From Talinum fruticosum (Eukaryota > Streptophyta > Magnoliopsida > Caryophyllales > Talinaceae), in NCBI GenBank assembly GCA_021018815.1, contig JAITYX010000007.1, forward strand, positions 10,726,001-10,790,000: a stretch of DNA of 64,000 bases, given 5' to 3'. The notes beneath the pieces are model-generated. The model did no database searches. It was given only the letters and a program-made list of their open reading frames with translations, and was not told the DNA's origin. This document shows positions 47,538-60,737 of this stretch, one piece after another. Each line of letters begins with the position of its first letter. Position 1 is the stretch's first letter. A program made the translations under genes and the position numbers.

Positions 47538-50500
47538 TCAGTCGAGAATGGTGGAGAGAAGCAAGCCTTGCACAAATCTCGACTTGTTAGACTTCTCATC
47601 ATGGTCCTCCTTTGAAAGCATAGGCTGCCAGCCACTGCATTACAGACAGTCAAAATAATGAATACCATTGGCAGCTCGCAGATCACTCCACCAGCAACAT
47701 CAACATTTTAATTACAGGAAAAGGAACATAATATACCAAAAAAAAACAGCAGATAAGGGATCCTAACCTTTCCACATTACTTTTCAGTTCGGCTGATTTA
47801 AGTGTGCATGCTGCCTTGGAAGATATAGAATGTGGCTCTTCCTTCCCCAGATCTTCCTTGGAGGGCGACTTATACATGAACGATGATAAAAGAGGATCGG
47901 AGTCTGCATTGGATGATGAAAGTACAAAAGAGGATCCTCCGAAAAGAGATTGCTTGTTTCCTTCTCGCAGTTCCTTCCTCAATATGTTAAACATTGAATT
48001 TGGAATGCTTCTACGCAATCTTCTTCTGCGCTGCACGTGATCTTTCCGTCAAGGAAACACAATCAGTTATCAATCTCGTTTATATACTTGTCTCCACTTA
48101 ATAGTCACATATATCTTGACCTCCTGTAATGCCACCAGAGCCAAAATTACACATGGTCTCTGTAATATGCAAATGGTGTTTTTCTTACTTTCCTTTTTTC
48201 CCCAATTTTGGCTGCCAGAAGGGGGTGGGGATCAGCAACTGTGGGAAACTCCAATTACTTAATCAACAAAGTCTTCAAGGTTGTGATCATGCCATCCTCA
48301 ACGAGAACACAAAATGCATTTCAAGATAATCAAGAACACAGAACAAGACACAAGATCCCCCAATCCCCAGATGAGAAAATGACATCGCCATCAAATTTCA
48401 AAAGGCATGTAAGAGGAAACAAGCATGGTAAAATTTTCAAAATAAGAAAACAGCAAAAGTACAACTTTGTCAGGTTAAAAATGATGAAGCTACAAGCTTG
48501 TAATGACTGATGAACCATGTTTCTCAACACTAGCTAAAAGATGACTCATCTAAAAGCTAAAGCCTATGTATGGAGACGTTCAAATTACTTGAATTAAAGA
48601 TAGCTGTACCATAAAGGACTCAAACATTGTCGACCAATTTCCTATGTGACAAAGAATACATCTAGGAATTGCATGCCAGTTAATAACAACAAATTTAATA
48701 GAATATTGCGAAAGAACAGCGAAGGGGCAAAAAAAAATTCTAGAGTCAATATAAATCCAAGTCTTCCCCTCCCCCAACAAAAAAAAAAAAAAGAAAAGAA
48801 AAAACAACCCTCTGATGGCAGCCAAAAAGGACATTCAGGAAAAGGATATCTTCAAAATGTTTCCATGTTGCATTGTGACATGACCAACCATCTCCGCTCC
48901 CACCTTCTTTGCACAAACAGGGCACACCTGGAAAAACAGAAATGTGCCACATTCAGCTTAAATCACCAATTTTGGGATTCACATTTCAAAATAATAAAAA
49001 AGAAACCTCCATGGCAGACCACAAATAAAAAGAAAAAAATAACTTGCAATAATAATATCAAACACCCCAACCAAAATAAAAATTAAAAAAAGAAAGAAAG
49101 AAAGCAGGCTACTAAAGAGGAAGCCGAGCAATAAGAAGAATAAATTGGTAAAACTACGTAAGATAAGCTTAGTTTTGAAAACCACAAGGCATAATAACAT
49201 GCATAGGATTCCCAAAACGTAGGCCGAACCTGAGGCACACCGCCTGCATCACAAATGCAAGACCCAAACCAGAAGTTCTCGTCACAAATAAAGGTTATTA
49301 TATATGGTACTAGGGATTATCAGGAAAATGTTCGAGAGCTTGTTGAACACAGACCATATGCTCCTTGCTCTCCAAAAATTCTACGCATGTTTTTCCTTTT
49401 TGGAAGTTTTGAAATCATATGCCACAATCTACAAAACGGCACCAGTGAAGGAATTATGTTCATTAAAATCATCTAGAAGGATGTGCAGAATGTCCTAAGT
49501 GGTTTCTGGAGGTAGTGCCCAAAAACTCTTGGGAGCCACAACATGAAGGCTTGTAGTATACACATTTTTAGGATTTTTTGACCCCCCAGAAAAAAATGTA
49601 ACCATGTGCTCTCATGATCCTTCAAAATATAGGATGATATTTTACATCGACTCTAAATAGTTTCGAGAGTATTCTAAGTAACCACAATACCCATTGTTGT
49701 GGTGTTATGGAATCAAACATCAAAATTCACAAGATGATGTTAATAAAATCATTATAGCCTTTGAAATTCCTCAGAAGGAAACTTGAAACACTCCAAGAGC
49801 TGTTGGAGGTATTATGGCCAGCAACTCTCAGGAACCCTCGAATAAAGGCTATAATTCACCCTTCCTGAGATTTCAAAAATGTCTTACATCAAATGACATT
49901 TTGCGCTCTTACTGAGAAATTATTAATCCATAAGATAACATCAATAGACCATTAGCATCATCAGAATTGTTTAGAAAGATAGTTTGAACATCTTCAGAGA
50001 TTTTCGGGAAGAGGTCAAATCTCTTGATACTTCTCAATATGAAGGGAATTACATATAATTCCAGGGTTTTGGACCATTCAATTAACTATAAATGACAATC
50101 ACATATTCTTGACTGCCCATTTAAGAAAGTTTTAGGTTATCTTATGACCTTCTTAACCATTTAGAGTGAGTTGTAACTACCACAATACAAGTTCTCATCG
50201 CTTTTGGAATCACATATTTTAAAATTCACAACAGTGCCAATAAAGCCATTATGTTCACTGAGATCATTTACAGGATAGAATTTCTTCAAAGATTTAGAGG
50301 TACAATGACAGAACCTCTAGAGAGGCTCAAACAAAAGGAAAACATCATTTGAGGAAAAATGTTATAAAAGTTATCACAAACTGACTACATGCTCTTGAAG
50401 ACCATATTCTTCTCAACGGAAAATCCTCAAGATGATGTCAATGAAGCCATTATTATCAAAGGGATTTTCAAAATGTCTGAAATGAACATTTGTTAAAGAA

Positions 50501-52083
50501 CCTCAAGGCCCTAAAATAAACTCTCATAGACCATTTGTAAGAATTTGTCTACATGTTCCAAACAGTTTTAGTACCATTCTAGAAAGTCCTACAACCACAA
50601 TGGCTTATGACAATGCTGCTAAAGCCATCATGCTCACATTTTAGGAGTTATTTTAAGTATGTTAAGGTGATAAAATGGTTAGAAGGCTATACATATGGTT
50701 TCCACAATTTTTTAAAGATTTGTCAAATGATGAATTGCTCTTGGCTGCTTAAATTGTTTTAGGGAACTTGCAACAATTATTGACAGTTAGCAGAGTATTG
50801 TGAATACTTATTTTCCGATGTTTCAGAATCACTCTTGAAAAACAATAAGATGGTTCCTATTACGTTGGAATGTTTTTAGGGGCATAGTTAGAACCTTTAA
50901 TAATGTTTTAGGACGTGGAATGACAAGTCTTTCTAAATCCACAACATAAAGCCTATTAAGCTCACTTTATTGGGTTTTGGGAAAGAATTGAGTACTTTAC
51001 AAATATTCACTATATGCTCCAACTAACCCTCAAAATCTACAATGAATTGGGGTGCTTAAAGGGATATTCTAAACAGTTTACAATGAATTGCACACATAAA
51101 GTCATTTTAGGCCATTTTAGAATTATGCTTCAAAATCTACAAGATGGTGCTGATGGCCAGATAAAAAATTACAATCATTAAATTGTTTAGAGGAATGATA
51201 TGAACATAGTAAGATGCTTTGAAGGTGGGGATGTAAGAGACGTACTAATACTAATAAAAAGAAACATATTATAAGCTCTAAAATTCTGAATTTTTGACAC
51301 CCTTCATTGACAAAATTTTTCAACCCGTCTAAAAGGCTAAATAAGAGAATCAAACATTTTCTTTGTGTGTGTGTGTGGGGGGGATCAAATCACATGACAG
51401 TTCTCTGAGCAAAATGTGCTTGTATCTATAACGAATTAAGCTAAACAAACCATAATCTACATCAAGTTATCCCCTCAAAAACTTCCAAATTATGATTTAA
51501 TCTGATTAATCAGATCAAAATACTAAGTGAACAAGACATAAAATATTAAGGTAAAGTCAAGGATAGAAAAAGAAGACAATTACCCCATGCTTCACTTCGA
51601 CTGGGTGCTCCTCATCAATATGGCAAACAAGGCCCACAATATCAAACTCCTCGGCACAAAAAGGGCATGAAAACTCTTGCTTGTACTCATCTTCCACGAT
51701 GATATCATCTCCCAACAAAGCCTCTGCTTTCATCCAAAAATACCCATAATTTACTTCCATCCGGACAAACCAATTCAACTCTTGAACAAAGATTTGAATT
51801 AAAAACAAAAACGAAAACCCCAAAATTAGAGAATTGTTGCGAAATTCTCGTTCAATAAGTTTTCTGATTCTAAAAATTTCACCTCAATCATCACTTCCCT
51901 TCTCCCCGAATGGGCAACTCCACAAACCCACAAAAATCCAATCAAAAATCCAGAAAAACACATAAAACCCAGAAAGATTAGATAATCAGAAAACTAACCA
52001 GACCGCAATTGGTAGCGCCGAGTGAGAGATGATGATGATGAAGAAGAAGACAAGCGAGAACACCAAAAATCACCACCGTCCAT
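47538..52083 (-). CDS. DI19: Di19 (drought-induced 19) family zinc-finger protein
   Basis: Di19 proteins are nuclear stress-linked proteins with two Cys2-His2-type fingers. Five coding exons on the minus strand: 52083-51999, 51723-51584, 48927-48850, 48036-47768 and 47634-47538, giving 222 residues, the usual family length. The N-terminus is MDGGDFWCSRL with a Ser run, then RRYQLRS. Finger 1 uses Cys48, Cys51, His63 and His68 (CPFCAEEFDIVG); finger 2 uses Cys77, Cys80, His91 and His96 (CPVCAKKVG). A basic QRRRRLRR at 103-110 may be a nuclear signal. RKELREGN, DSDPLLSSFMYKSPS and the C-terminal SRFVQGLLLSTILD are family hallmarks. Introns 1, 2 and 4 are GT-AG. Intron 3 is AT-AC of the U12 type. 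Intron 2 is 2.66 kb. The chosen exon-2 acceptor (51725-51724) keeps the family spacing, though earlier acceptors exist. Confidence 0.92.
48037..48849 (-). other. U12-type AT-AC intron in Di19
   Basis: Read on the minus strand, the intron begins ATATCCTTTT, the U12 donor consensus. It carries TTCCTTGAC (48056-48048), a match to the U12 branch-site consensus TTCCTTRAC, and ends CAC 12 bases past the branch A. Splicing here joins HGNILK to VQRRRRLRR, the conserved Di19 junction. No GT-AG pair nearby does so. Confidence 0.92.
49280..51180 (-). repeat. Ancient degenerate repeat array in Di19 intron 2
   Basis: Two block types recur in order. One resembles CACAAGATGATGTTAATAAA then CATTATGTTCA (near 49440, 49730, 49935, 50230, 50430, 50610 and 51130). 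The other resembles TTAGAAGGATA, then an AGAACTTCTGGAGGTA-like block and CAAATGAAGG (near 49471, 49771, 49970 and 50272). Spacing is roughly 180-300 bases. No coding capacity was seen. Coordinates are approximate because the units are heavily diverged. Confidence 0.6.
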
Positions 52084-52783
52084 CTCACCTCTTCTTCTTT
52101 TCTACGATGACAGTGATCTTTACGAACCCTTTTCACTTCTCTCTCAGAAACTACACCTGTTGCAAAGAGATTTATGGAGATGAGGAAAATTGAAGGTGAG
52201 TCAATTCTTTGGAGAAAATTTCTTAACTTTGAGGGGAACCCTTCAAAAGGGTTGAGGGGAAGCATTAGTATATACCTTTGCTGGGAGAAATGTCGAGGAA
52301 ATTGCAGGAGAGAGAGAGAGGAGAGAGAGCCAGAGACACTCCCTACCGACCTCCCTGGAGGAGACTACACAAAATAATATGATGAGTTTTATGGGTTCTT
52401 CGCAAACGGACACGCATTAAGGAAAATTTACGGAGGTTGCCATTAACCGCCCTCGAACTTTTGCGCGAAAAGTAGCATCTACTTTTTATTCACTTTATCA
52501 TATATAATCACAAATTTCTAATAATTTTAGCATCATTAATCAAATATTATCTTCCACTAAAAAAAAAAAGGAAATTTGGAATATAAATATATGATTTTAT
52601 GGGAATAGCTTTTTAGAAAAGGTAAGAAAAGACTATTTTTTGAGCAATTCTTCGGATAATTGATCAATCTAATTTTTTTTTTTTTATATATCAAAATATA
52701 TTTGTAATATTTGAGATAATTATGAAAATATGATTGATGAGACTGGAAAAGGTGAAAAATGGATATTTGTTTATATCAATGAT

Positions 52784-52890
52784 GTCTTGATCTAGTGGTC
52801 AAGATCGAGCCCTGAATATATTAGGTCTCGAGTTTGATTTTTGTCTCTTCTATTGTATTGTACTTCTTTTTGTGTCTCTTTTTCACCAAA
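52784..52890 (+). repeat. Possible SINE-like fragment
   Basis: An A-box-like CTAGTGGTCAAGATCGAG is followed by TCTCGAGTTTGATTTTTG, a B-box-like block, then a T-rich tail and CACCAAAAAAG. It is similar to 18240-18345. Confidence 0.4.
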
Positions 52891-53099
52891 AAAGAATATA
52901 TATTTGTTTATGAGGTTTAACTTAACATATAATCAAATTTAAAACCTTAAATATACCAAATTTTAGTCTTTGAGTTTGATTTATCTTTATCTTCTTTATA
53001 TTGTACTGATCTTAATACTTTATTCATAAAGAAAAATGAGTAGTTGTATTTCCTCTTCTCCCCTTTTCCCTCTTTTCTTCCACTTTAAACTCTAATCTG

Positions 53100-53550
53100 T
53101 AACCGCTAATTTTTGTCCGTCTTTGTTGTTAAAGCTATTATTGGTCTAATTTAATATATAGAGATGTTGTTATTTTATTTCTAATAAATTTATCTCCTCG
53201 TGAGAACTTTAGTGCCTCTCAATTTTTTTGTGAGAGTTGTAGTTTTTTTCCTTATTGTGAGAGTTTTGTTTCTTGTTTTTGTACGACTTAATTCTCTTAT
53301 TTATACGCACAAGTTTTACTGAGATTGTTACTTTGGTTGAAGTATATTTAAGTTGATTTCATTGCTTTTTGATTGAGAAAAATGATTGTTACTTTGATTG
53401 AAGGATATACTTATTTATTAATTTTGTCAAAATAGAATTATGTTTTGATTCTTTAGATTTATTCTTCTCAAGAAGTTATCCCTCTTTGTAAATGTTGCAT
53501 GCCTTTTTATCACTCTATATAAATCATTCATGATACAATATTTTTTTAAA
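53100..53550 (+). repeat. Dispersed repeat family, copy C
   Basis: It shares with copy B the blocks GTTATTTTATTTCTAATAA, TTTTGTGAGAGTT, TTGTACGACTTAATTCTCTT, TTTTTGATTGAGAAAAATGA, ATTTTGTCAAAATAGAATTA, TTTATTCTTCTC and TGTAAATGTTGCATGCC. The copy is shorter, with the CACCGATATT block missing. Confidence 0.55.
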
Positions 53551-56500
53551 AAACACATCAATCTAGATTTAAATTTTATAACTCATCTCAAAATTATTAG
53601 AATGTTTAAATAAATATATAAACTAATCATAATTCTTAAGATTTTTCTATAAGTTATTTCTAACTATATATTGACATGTGATCCGAGAAGTACAATATAT
53701 AATACTTTACAATATAGTCGAACACCTACTTCTTCTCCTTTTGTTCCCCTCCTTGTTCACAAATAAAAATAGACCCGAAAACTTGATAGAAGGCAACTTT
53801 ACAATCTCAACGTTAAAAACCCTGTAAATTAATAAAGATTTATCAAAGCCGTAGCTGTAAAAAGTGATGGAGTCCTTTCAAAAAAAAAAAAAAGTGATGG
53901 AGTTGGGCTTCTTCATGAGTCCATTGATAAACGTTAGCTTCAGTTTGGGCCATTAGGGTTGGCCCACGGGTCCAGCTTGTAACTTTCAGTTTGAAAACTA
54001 CATTTTTATTACTAGGTAGGTATCAAAAGTTACATGATAGTCTCGAGTCTATAGACGTACACCATCATATGTTGTAATTTTTCAAACTCTAAAATTGATC
54101 TCCTATTTAAATAAACCGTTCTCCTTTACAACATGTTCATCGTGTTATCTAGATCTATAGACTCGAAAATACGGGGTTGAAGTGGTGTGGACCAAAAACA
54201 AAGAAAAATAGGGAGTGTGATTGTGGGGTTGCATTCCATTCCATAAGTTCAACATCAGTTTGAATTTATGGGCCTTCCGCTCTTTGCTTGCTGGATATTA
54301 GCTGGTCTTCTCTCTCCTCCCCTCAATCAGAACTCAGGACTTCACAAGTACAACTAGTAGTGGCACCTTTCATTAATTTAATTGTTTTAGAAATTTGTTT
54401 TCAAACTAATTTAAATCCACTAAATAAATAATATTTGGTGCTTATTCGGTAAAAAAAAAAAAAAAAGAGTAAAATTTAGCAATAAATAGCAGAGAGCAGT
54501 AAATCAATGTATCTAATAGTCATTTCTCACGTTTAATAATAACATTGTCAAATTTATTATTTTGAAAAATATTAGCATTTTTATTGGATAAAAAGACACT
54601 TTTACCATGTATAATATTTAACAGTGAATATATTAAACAAATTTTTACACCTTATTTCTACAAATCACAACGTATTATAAAAATATAGGATGATTTTGAG
54701 ATTATAAAACACGTTTTAAATTAAAAAAAAAAAATTTACCCAGATGAAGTGTAAGAATTTGGTGATAATCCATGACATTTACATTTAGCTAAAATGTAAG
54801 ACTTTATTTTATTTTATGTATATGACTATGAAGTTGATGTAGACCCTACGGTGCAACCCACCACCTCCACCAATCCTCATTGTTTTTGAAAATGAAAATT
54901 CGTAAAACAAACAAAGCCATATTTGGTGTGAATTGAGGGTACAACTTAACTAGTAAAAATCACTAATAATCTATCCCATCTCTCTAATTATTAAGTGCCA
55001 AATCAAACTTTTATCTGAAATAAAATATTTTCTAATATATATTTTCTTTTAAAAAGATAAAAACATAACAATAGATCGAAAGAAATAGAAATTTGACAAA
55101 TAAAATATATTTTTAATAATAAATTTATTTCACTACGTATTTTATTATCATGGTGAGTGAAATTTTAACTTTCTAAAATAAGTTATTGTATAAGAAGTTA
55201 AGTAACAATATAAGAAGAATACAAGTTTGATCTTATGTTAAAAGATTTAATATAATTGTCACAATGCTTTATGAATTTAAGGATTTCGTAGATTATAATT
55301 TTTCTTTCTTAATTTCTCGAAACTTTTAAACTCATTACGAAATTTATCAATCTACTAAAAATTTCACAACTTTTCACAAAATAAAAAATCAAACTATAAA
55401 TTTTGGGATAAGTGAGTATAACAAGAGAAAAGTGGATGGTAAACTCTTTCACACTATATATATTTTCACTAAAAAGGGAAAAAATAGAAATTGTAAAGGG
55501 TTGGAGTGAAAATGACATGACAATATGTTTGGAAGATTGGGAATAGTAATGATAGAGGGAGAAAGTGGGTGGAAATGGGGTTGAGGGGTTTGGTACTTTT
55601 GTGGGGTTTAATGAGAGTTAAATGTGCTAGAAATGGCACCAATCATGAGTGGTACTTCCATAAAGTCATTCCCAATCTTGCATACATACTAATATAACCC
55701 CTTTCAAATTTTGCCTACTCCTATTTATTATTCAAGAATTACGAGAATTTATTATCAATAATCTTATGTATATAATGATTCTAAATTATATTAATAAAAT
55801 ATTAGTTGAGATAGTAACTGTCTCATCTCGATAAAAAATATAACATTTATTTCTAAATTATCTATTTTTTTCTAAGTCGGAGCACAATGGATGAATGTAG
55901 ATGTCCATAATGAATTTCCATGTAACATGGTCTAACCCAAGAAAAATGAATTAAATGAATAAATAATGGAGGAGACTTGTATCATGGGTAGGCTTTTGAG
56001 ACAATGACAACACTAAATGAATGGTGAACTTAACATTGGAAGGCCAAACTTTTAGGTTAGTGGAAGCTGCAACTGTCCATGTCAATTTTCGCAACTTAAC
56101 TAAGTTATATTAGCCTCTTCCGACCTTTCTATCTAGTAGGTAATCATCAATTAAATGAAGTCGAGTCACTGTTATTTTATACAAGGTAGAGTTTATTCAC
56201 CATCAATTTACTTTATTTGTAAGATTTCAATCTTTTTTAAAATCGGAGAACAAATATCGAACCATTTTGACCAACATATATTGATTAACATGTAACTTAT
56301 TCGGGCAAAAAAGAATTCGTAATACATATATAAAATATTTATACACTTGAAAAATATATTTCTTAATTTGGTGGGGGATATCGACTTATTTTCAGTTAGG
56401 TATATATAAGTTGACAAAATTTTAGTTTGACTCATAGCTTGAGTCAAACTAATTTCCATATACATTAAATTTGGATCGGTTGGTATATGATTTTTACAAT

Positions 56501-58029
56501 ATTTTATGGCAAGAAAAATTAAAAATTTTGGTAGGAAAAGTAAGGTATGCATCCTTTAGATCAACTTTGTGAAGTCCAGAAATATAAAAATAAAATAAAA
56601 ACAAAAAGAATGCCAAGAAATGAGTGGAGGTGGGGATGGCACTCAGCATTGGAGGGGCAAAAAAATTTTGAAGAAAAAGTTAAAACCAACCCAAAATTAA
56701 TAAATAAAAAAAAAAAAGGGTTGGACATGCTCTTTCCAAATCCTATGAAATGCCAAACCAAAAAGGAAAAAGAAAAGGAATTGCCACACGGCAAAATTTG
56801 CTTTTGTTATCCGCGCGTGGCATCAAACTCATCCCACTCAACCATTTTTTTTTAACTTAAAAACAAATAAAGATCACCCAGATTTTCAATCTTGATATTT
56901 ATCTATTAGAGTTATGTTATCATAAATTTTCTTCATTTATAAGACTCGAGATGTTATTTTATTAAACAAGTGTCGCGCTACTCAAATCAATACGTATTGA
57001 ATCAAAGGTGTGTTTGATATAAGAAAATATTTTTAGTTAAAAAAGGAGGATGTAGATATGGTACGGTAAATAGAATCATATTTGAAAGGAAGATTGCTGA
57101 CATGAGTAAAATACATGAAGGAGGATTAAGATTATAATACCTATAATACGTCTATCGATATGCTCCTTTTATTGTAATTGATTTCATATAAAATCTTACT
57201 TGAACTTATTATCACAAATTTTCATTCAAACAGATAAGTTATCTTTTTGATTTAACTTAAAAGTTACCGTTAAAATTTATAAAAAATTGAACAAATAAGA
57301 CTACTCACATGTACTATGAATATATAATTAATTAATTTGTTTATTTATTAATTTGAATATTAAAGAATGACAAGCAAGAAAATGTGTGTGCCACCATTTT
57401 TATGGTACGAATAATAATTATAAAAATATAATATGTAAATAAGTATGATTTATTTAATTAATTTGTGTACTGTATTTGAATAAGTCAAATGTACTTGTAA
57501 CTTGTTGTAAGAATTGTTTTTACTCTCGATGTCTACATCACATGATCAATTATTAAATAGATGAGGGAAGTCCCCTTCTGCTTTTCTTCTTCCTTACAGT
57601 TTTGGTAACTCATTTCAATTTTTGGATAATTAAAAAAATTATTGATTTCAATTTTACTGCTAGTGATTAGTGACTAATGACTAATTAATGGAGTTTAATC
57701 TACTTGTTATGATTGAGGTTATACTTATATTGCATTTTAGAGTATATATTTTCTTATATAATTATATTCTAAAGTTTCTTAATTGTCATAATTGAACTTT
57801 CACAAGTCACGTTGTACTTGGTATATAATATATGTAAGAAATCCAGCTAAAATTTTCAACCCAATGAATGATACGTTATTTTTATTTTTTTTTACATAAA
57901 AACACTATCATCGACCTCAAATACTTGTATGGTTATTTATAAAAATGAACATAGGTATGATAATTGGTTTAATCAAATTTTTCGCTCACTTTTCCTACTA
58001 CAAACTAACTTAACTAAAGCAATATCACC

Positions 58030-58125
58030 GCCCTTCTCACAAAGCCGTATGTGGACATTACTACTCATACGGCCCCCAGCCGAAGTAGATTAGCCGAGTT
58101 TGCCGTTTATTACACGCTCTTTACC
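58030..58125 (-). other. GC-richer hairpin segment, possibly organelle-derived
   Basis: GCCGTATG and CATACGGC are perfect 8-base arms around a 14-base loop (58042-58071). The flanks are far less AT-rich than the neighbourhood. Read on the minus strand, CCACATACGGCTTTGTGAG resembles the conserved stem of organellar group II introns. Mitochondrial or plastid origin is inference. Confidence 0.35.
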
Positions 58126-60634
58126 TTACGATACTACTTAAATATGTATTTTGCATACTAATAATAACATAATTTTGATACCACCTTATATCCAGGGAGA
58201 TATATATAACATTACCATACGCACGAACTATAATCCCGAGATTATAGTATAAGCTTGGTACTTTAAATTTTACATGTTTAGCCCTCGAAAGAAAAATGTG
58301 GGAAGATACAATTGGCCTCAAAAAGATATCCCCAAGACATTATGGTTATAGCGGGAAATGTACAAGTAAGAGAAATTCCACGTGTCAAAATGGGGTGAAA
58401 ATTAGGAGAGAGAACACTGGAGATAATAAAGCTAGAAAAACACTGAAACAGGTGGAAGAGTTGCCGTCCTACTCGCTTAAAAAGAAGGGAAATTTGGGCT
58501 TTAAATTACCACCCAAAAAATATAATTAAATTAAAAAAAAAACTATTTGTGCCTTTTGGTTTGGGGAGCTTCACTTCACTTCACGGGAATCAGCAAGGTT
58601 AAGGAAAAAGTTTATGGTTATTTTTATAAAATATATATTTTAGTTATTTTTTATTAAAAAGGGAAAAAAAGGGCAAATTGTGGGCAGCTTTTTTTCTGAA
58701 AATACCCAAAAAGTGGGTTAATCAAAAGCCTCAAAAGTTTTTATCCACTGTAAAAATTTTTGGTATTGTAAAAGAAACCTATATATCTAGGCATGCATGA
58801 CCCATTTCAACACCTACATTATTAATATATTTTTATTTTTTTCTTTGAATTTCTTTTGGTTATATTTTGTTGGGTTGGAAAATTTTGGGAATGGAAGGTA
58901 ACTCTCTTGGCCTAATGTTAATATAGGAGGGACCCCTTCCTGTTTCTTCTATGACATCCCCCCTTTTTCTTCTAACATGTTTTTATTAAATTTTACAATA
59001 GTATAACGGAAAGCGTTTATAATCGATACTTCCTTATTGTAAAATTATAAAGTATTAAAAATAAATATTAATTAGTATTTTGTAAATAATAAGTTTTATA
59101 AAAGTTGATGTAAACAGGAAAAAAATATAACTTAACTTGAGTGAAGAAAAATAAAAGTCCATAAAATTTTCGATATATCTTTTTAAATCTCATACAAAAT
59201 TACTTTAAATTTAAAAATAAAATATAAAAAGTGTTCGAAATTTTGGTGATAGATAATATACATTATATATATTTTAAAAGAGTTAGGTGATACTTCTTTT
59301 TTTTTTAATAAAAATACGAAGTTTGACCAACAAAAATTAATTACTATTTCAAGAAAGTGAAGTGAAGTGAAGAGAACTAATTTTTCACAATAACAATGTA
59401 TTTTGTTATATTCCATGCACTTGAAGGCATAGAAATAGAATAATGCCCTCAATGACCAAATCCAATAGGCGGATTCAAAGTTTTTAAGCATATACATATA
59501 GTGGTTAGTCTTTGTCAAGATGCATTAACAAATATGAATAATTTCACTTTATTTAATTTCTTATTCATTTGGCTACCAAAAATAATAGGAAAAATAAAAA
59601 CGGACTTAAATTAAAAAAAAAAAGGGAATTAGGGGTGAGGAAGCAAATAATTTTTATTTTTTAAAATTAATTGTACTATGTTTTACAAAATCAACATTTT
59701 TATAGCATTAAGTTGGTAGTTTCAAAGTCCATATTTTTCAATGTTATCCTTTAACTAAATAGTTTGTAGGAAATATTCTCCTTAGACTTTTTATTATATT
59801 ATATATAAAAGATACAAAAATCAATATAAATAGGGTTTGAATATATATTACTGATAATAATTTTTAAGTATATTATCAAAATTGGTAATTGAAGCCATTT
59901 CTTGGTACACATTCAGCATTTGATGTAAGATATATTTTTTAAAAATCCCAATAATATCATATGGTTAAGTTATATAGACAATTTTAACTTCATGATCAAC
60001 ACTTATCAGCATTAATGCTATATTAGTTAAAGAATATACAACAATACTTTTTTTTTTTTTACAAAATTGTTCACATGTGACAAAAATGCAAATATATCAA
60101 TGAGAAAAGAATAATTATAATTTAATTAAGCTAGTTTACCCCACTAATTAACAATGTATTTTTTACTTTCATTCTCTTAAGATGTAACCGTGAGTTTTAA
60201 GTCTTTTGGTATATCCAATCTTAAATTCCGTTTATACATTACTATGTATACCATGAATTAAGTGTACAAGAACACATTCAATTTGAAATTTCTACCAATA
60301 TTACATATCTTCAACTACGATCTTGGCATAATTATAATCTAATTTTTAGAAGAAATTAAATTCTTATCCCATATAAATATGTGTGTGATTAGCATTACCA
60401 TGAAAGTTTTCATCCCATTTTGGCAAAAATATGTTTTTTCAAATTTTGATTGAAATCATTGAAATGATGAGGGGTGTGGATTTTTGGGGATCTTTTCAAG
60501 AAGGGAAAGTTAAGATTTTTATCTCTCTATGAAAAACCCAGGACAGCCTATCGGTAGCTCTGAGATGGTTGGTAGCAAAAATGAAAATTATTAAATTCAA
60601 AAAAATGAAAATTATTGCAAAATATTATTCCCTC

Positions 60635-60642
60635 TATAAATA
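60635..60642 (+). promoter_or_regulatory. TATA-like box upstream of the type-B RR gene
   Basis: TATAAATA lies about 730 bases before the start codon, ahead of a CT-rich stretch at 60708-60725 that looks like the beginning of a leader. This placement is a guess from composition. Confidence 0.35.
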
Positions 60643-60737
60643 AATTACAATAACCTTTTTACTGGGTAGTAGATTTTTCACTTTTCAACTGGATAATACA
60701 AAAACCTCTCTCTTTCTTCTCTCTCTGTGAAACTGAA

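Larger units (their letters stand above)
52084..60600. other. Intergenic region, no gene seen
   Basis: The left end includes the Di19 leader, with GA-rich DNA at 52305-52330. Beyond it lie a SINE-like segment (52784-52890), copy C of the dispersed repeat (53.10-53.55 kb), A/T-rich unique DNA, and a GC-richer patch with a hairpin at 58.03-58.11 kb. An inverted repeat lies at 58227-58248 (arms ACTATAATC / GATTATAGT), and a CACGTG at 58379. No exon could be supported. Confidence 0.5.

Noticed and set aside
48646..49086. 146-residue + strand frame
   Set aside because: It is opposite the Di19 zinc-finger exon and A-rich intron sequence, with Lys/Asn-rich low complexity and no conservation expected.
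49280..51180. CRISPR-like array
   Set aside because: The units are degenerate, long and unevenly spaced, there are no cas genes, and the DNA is a plant intron.
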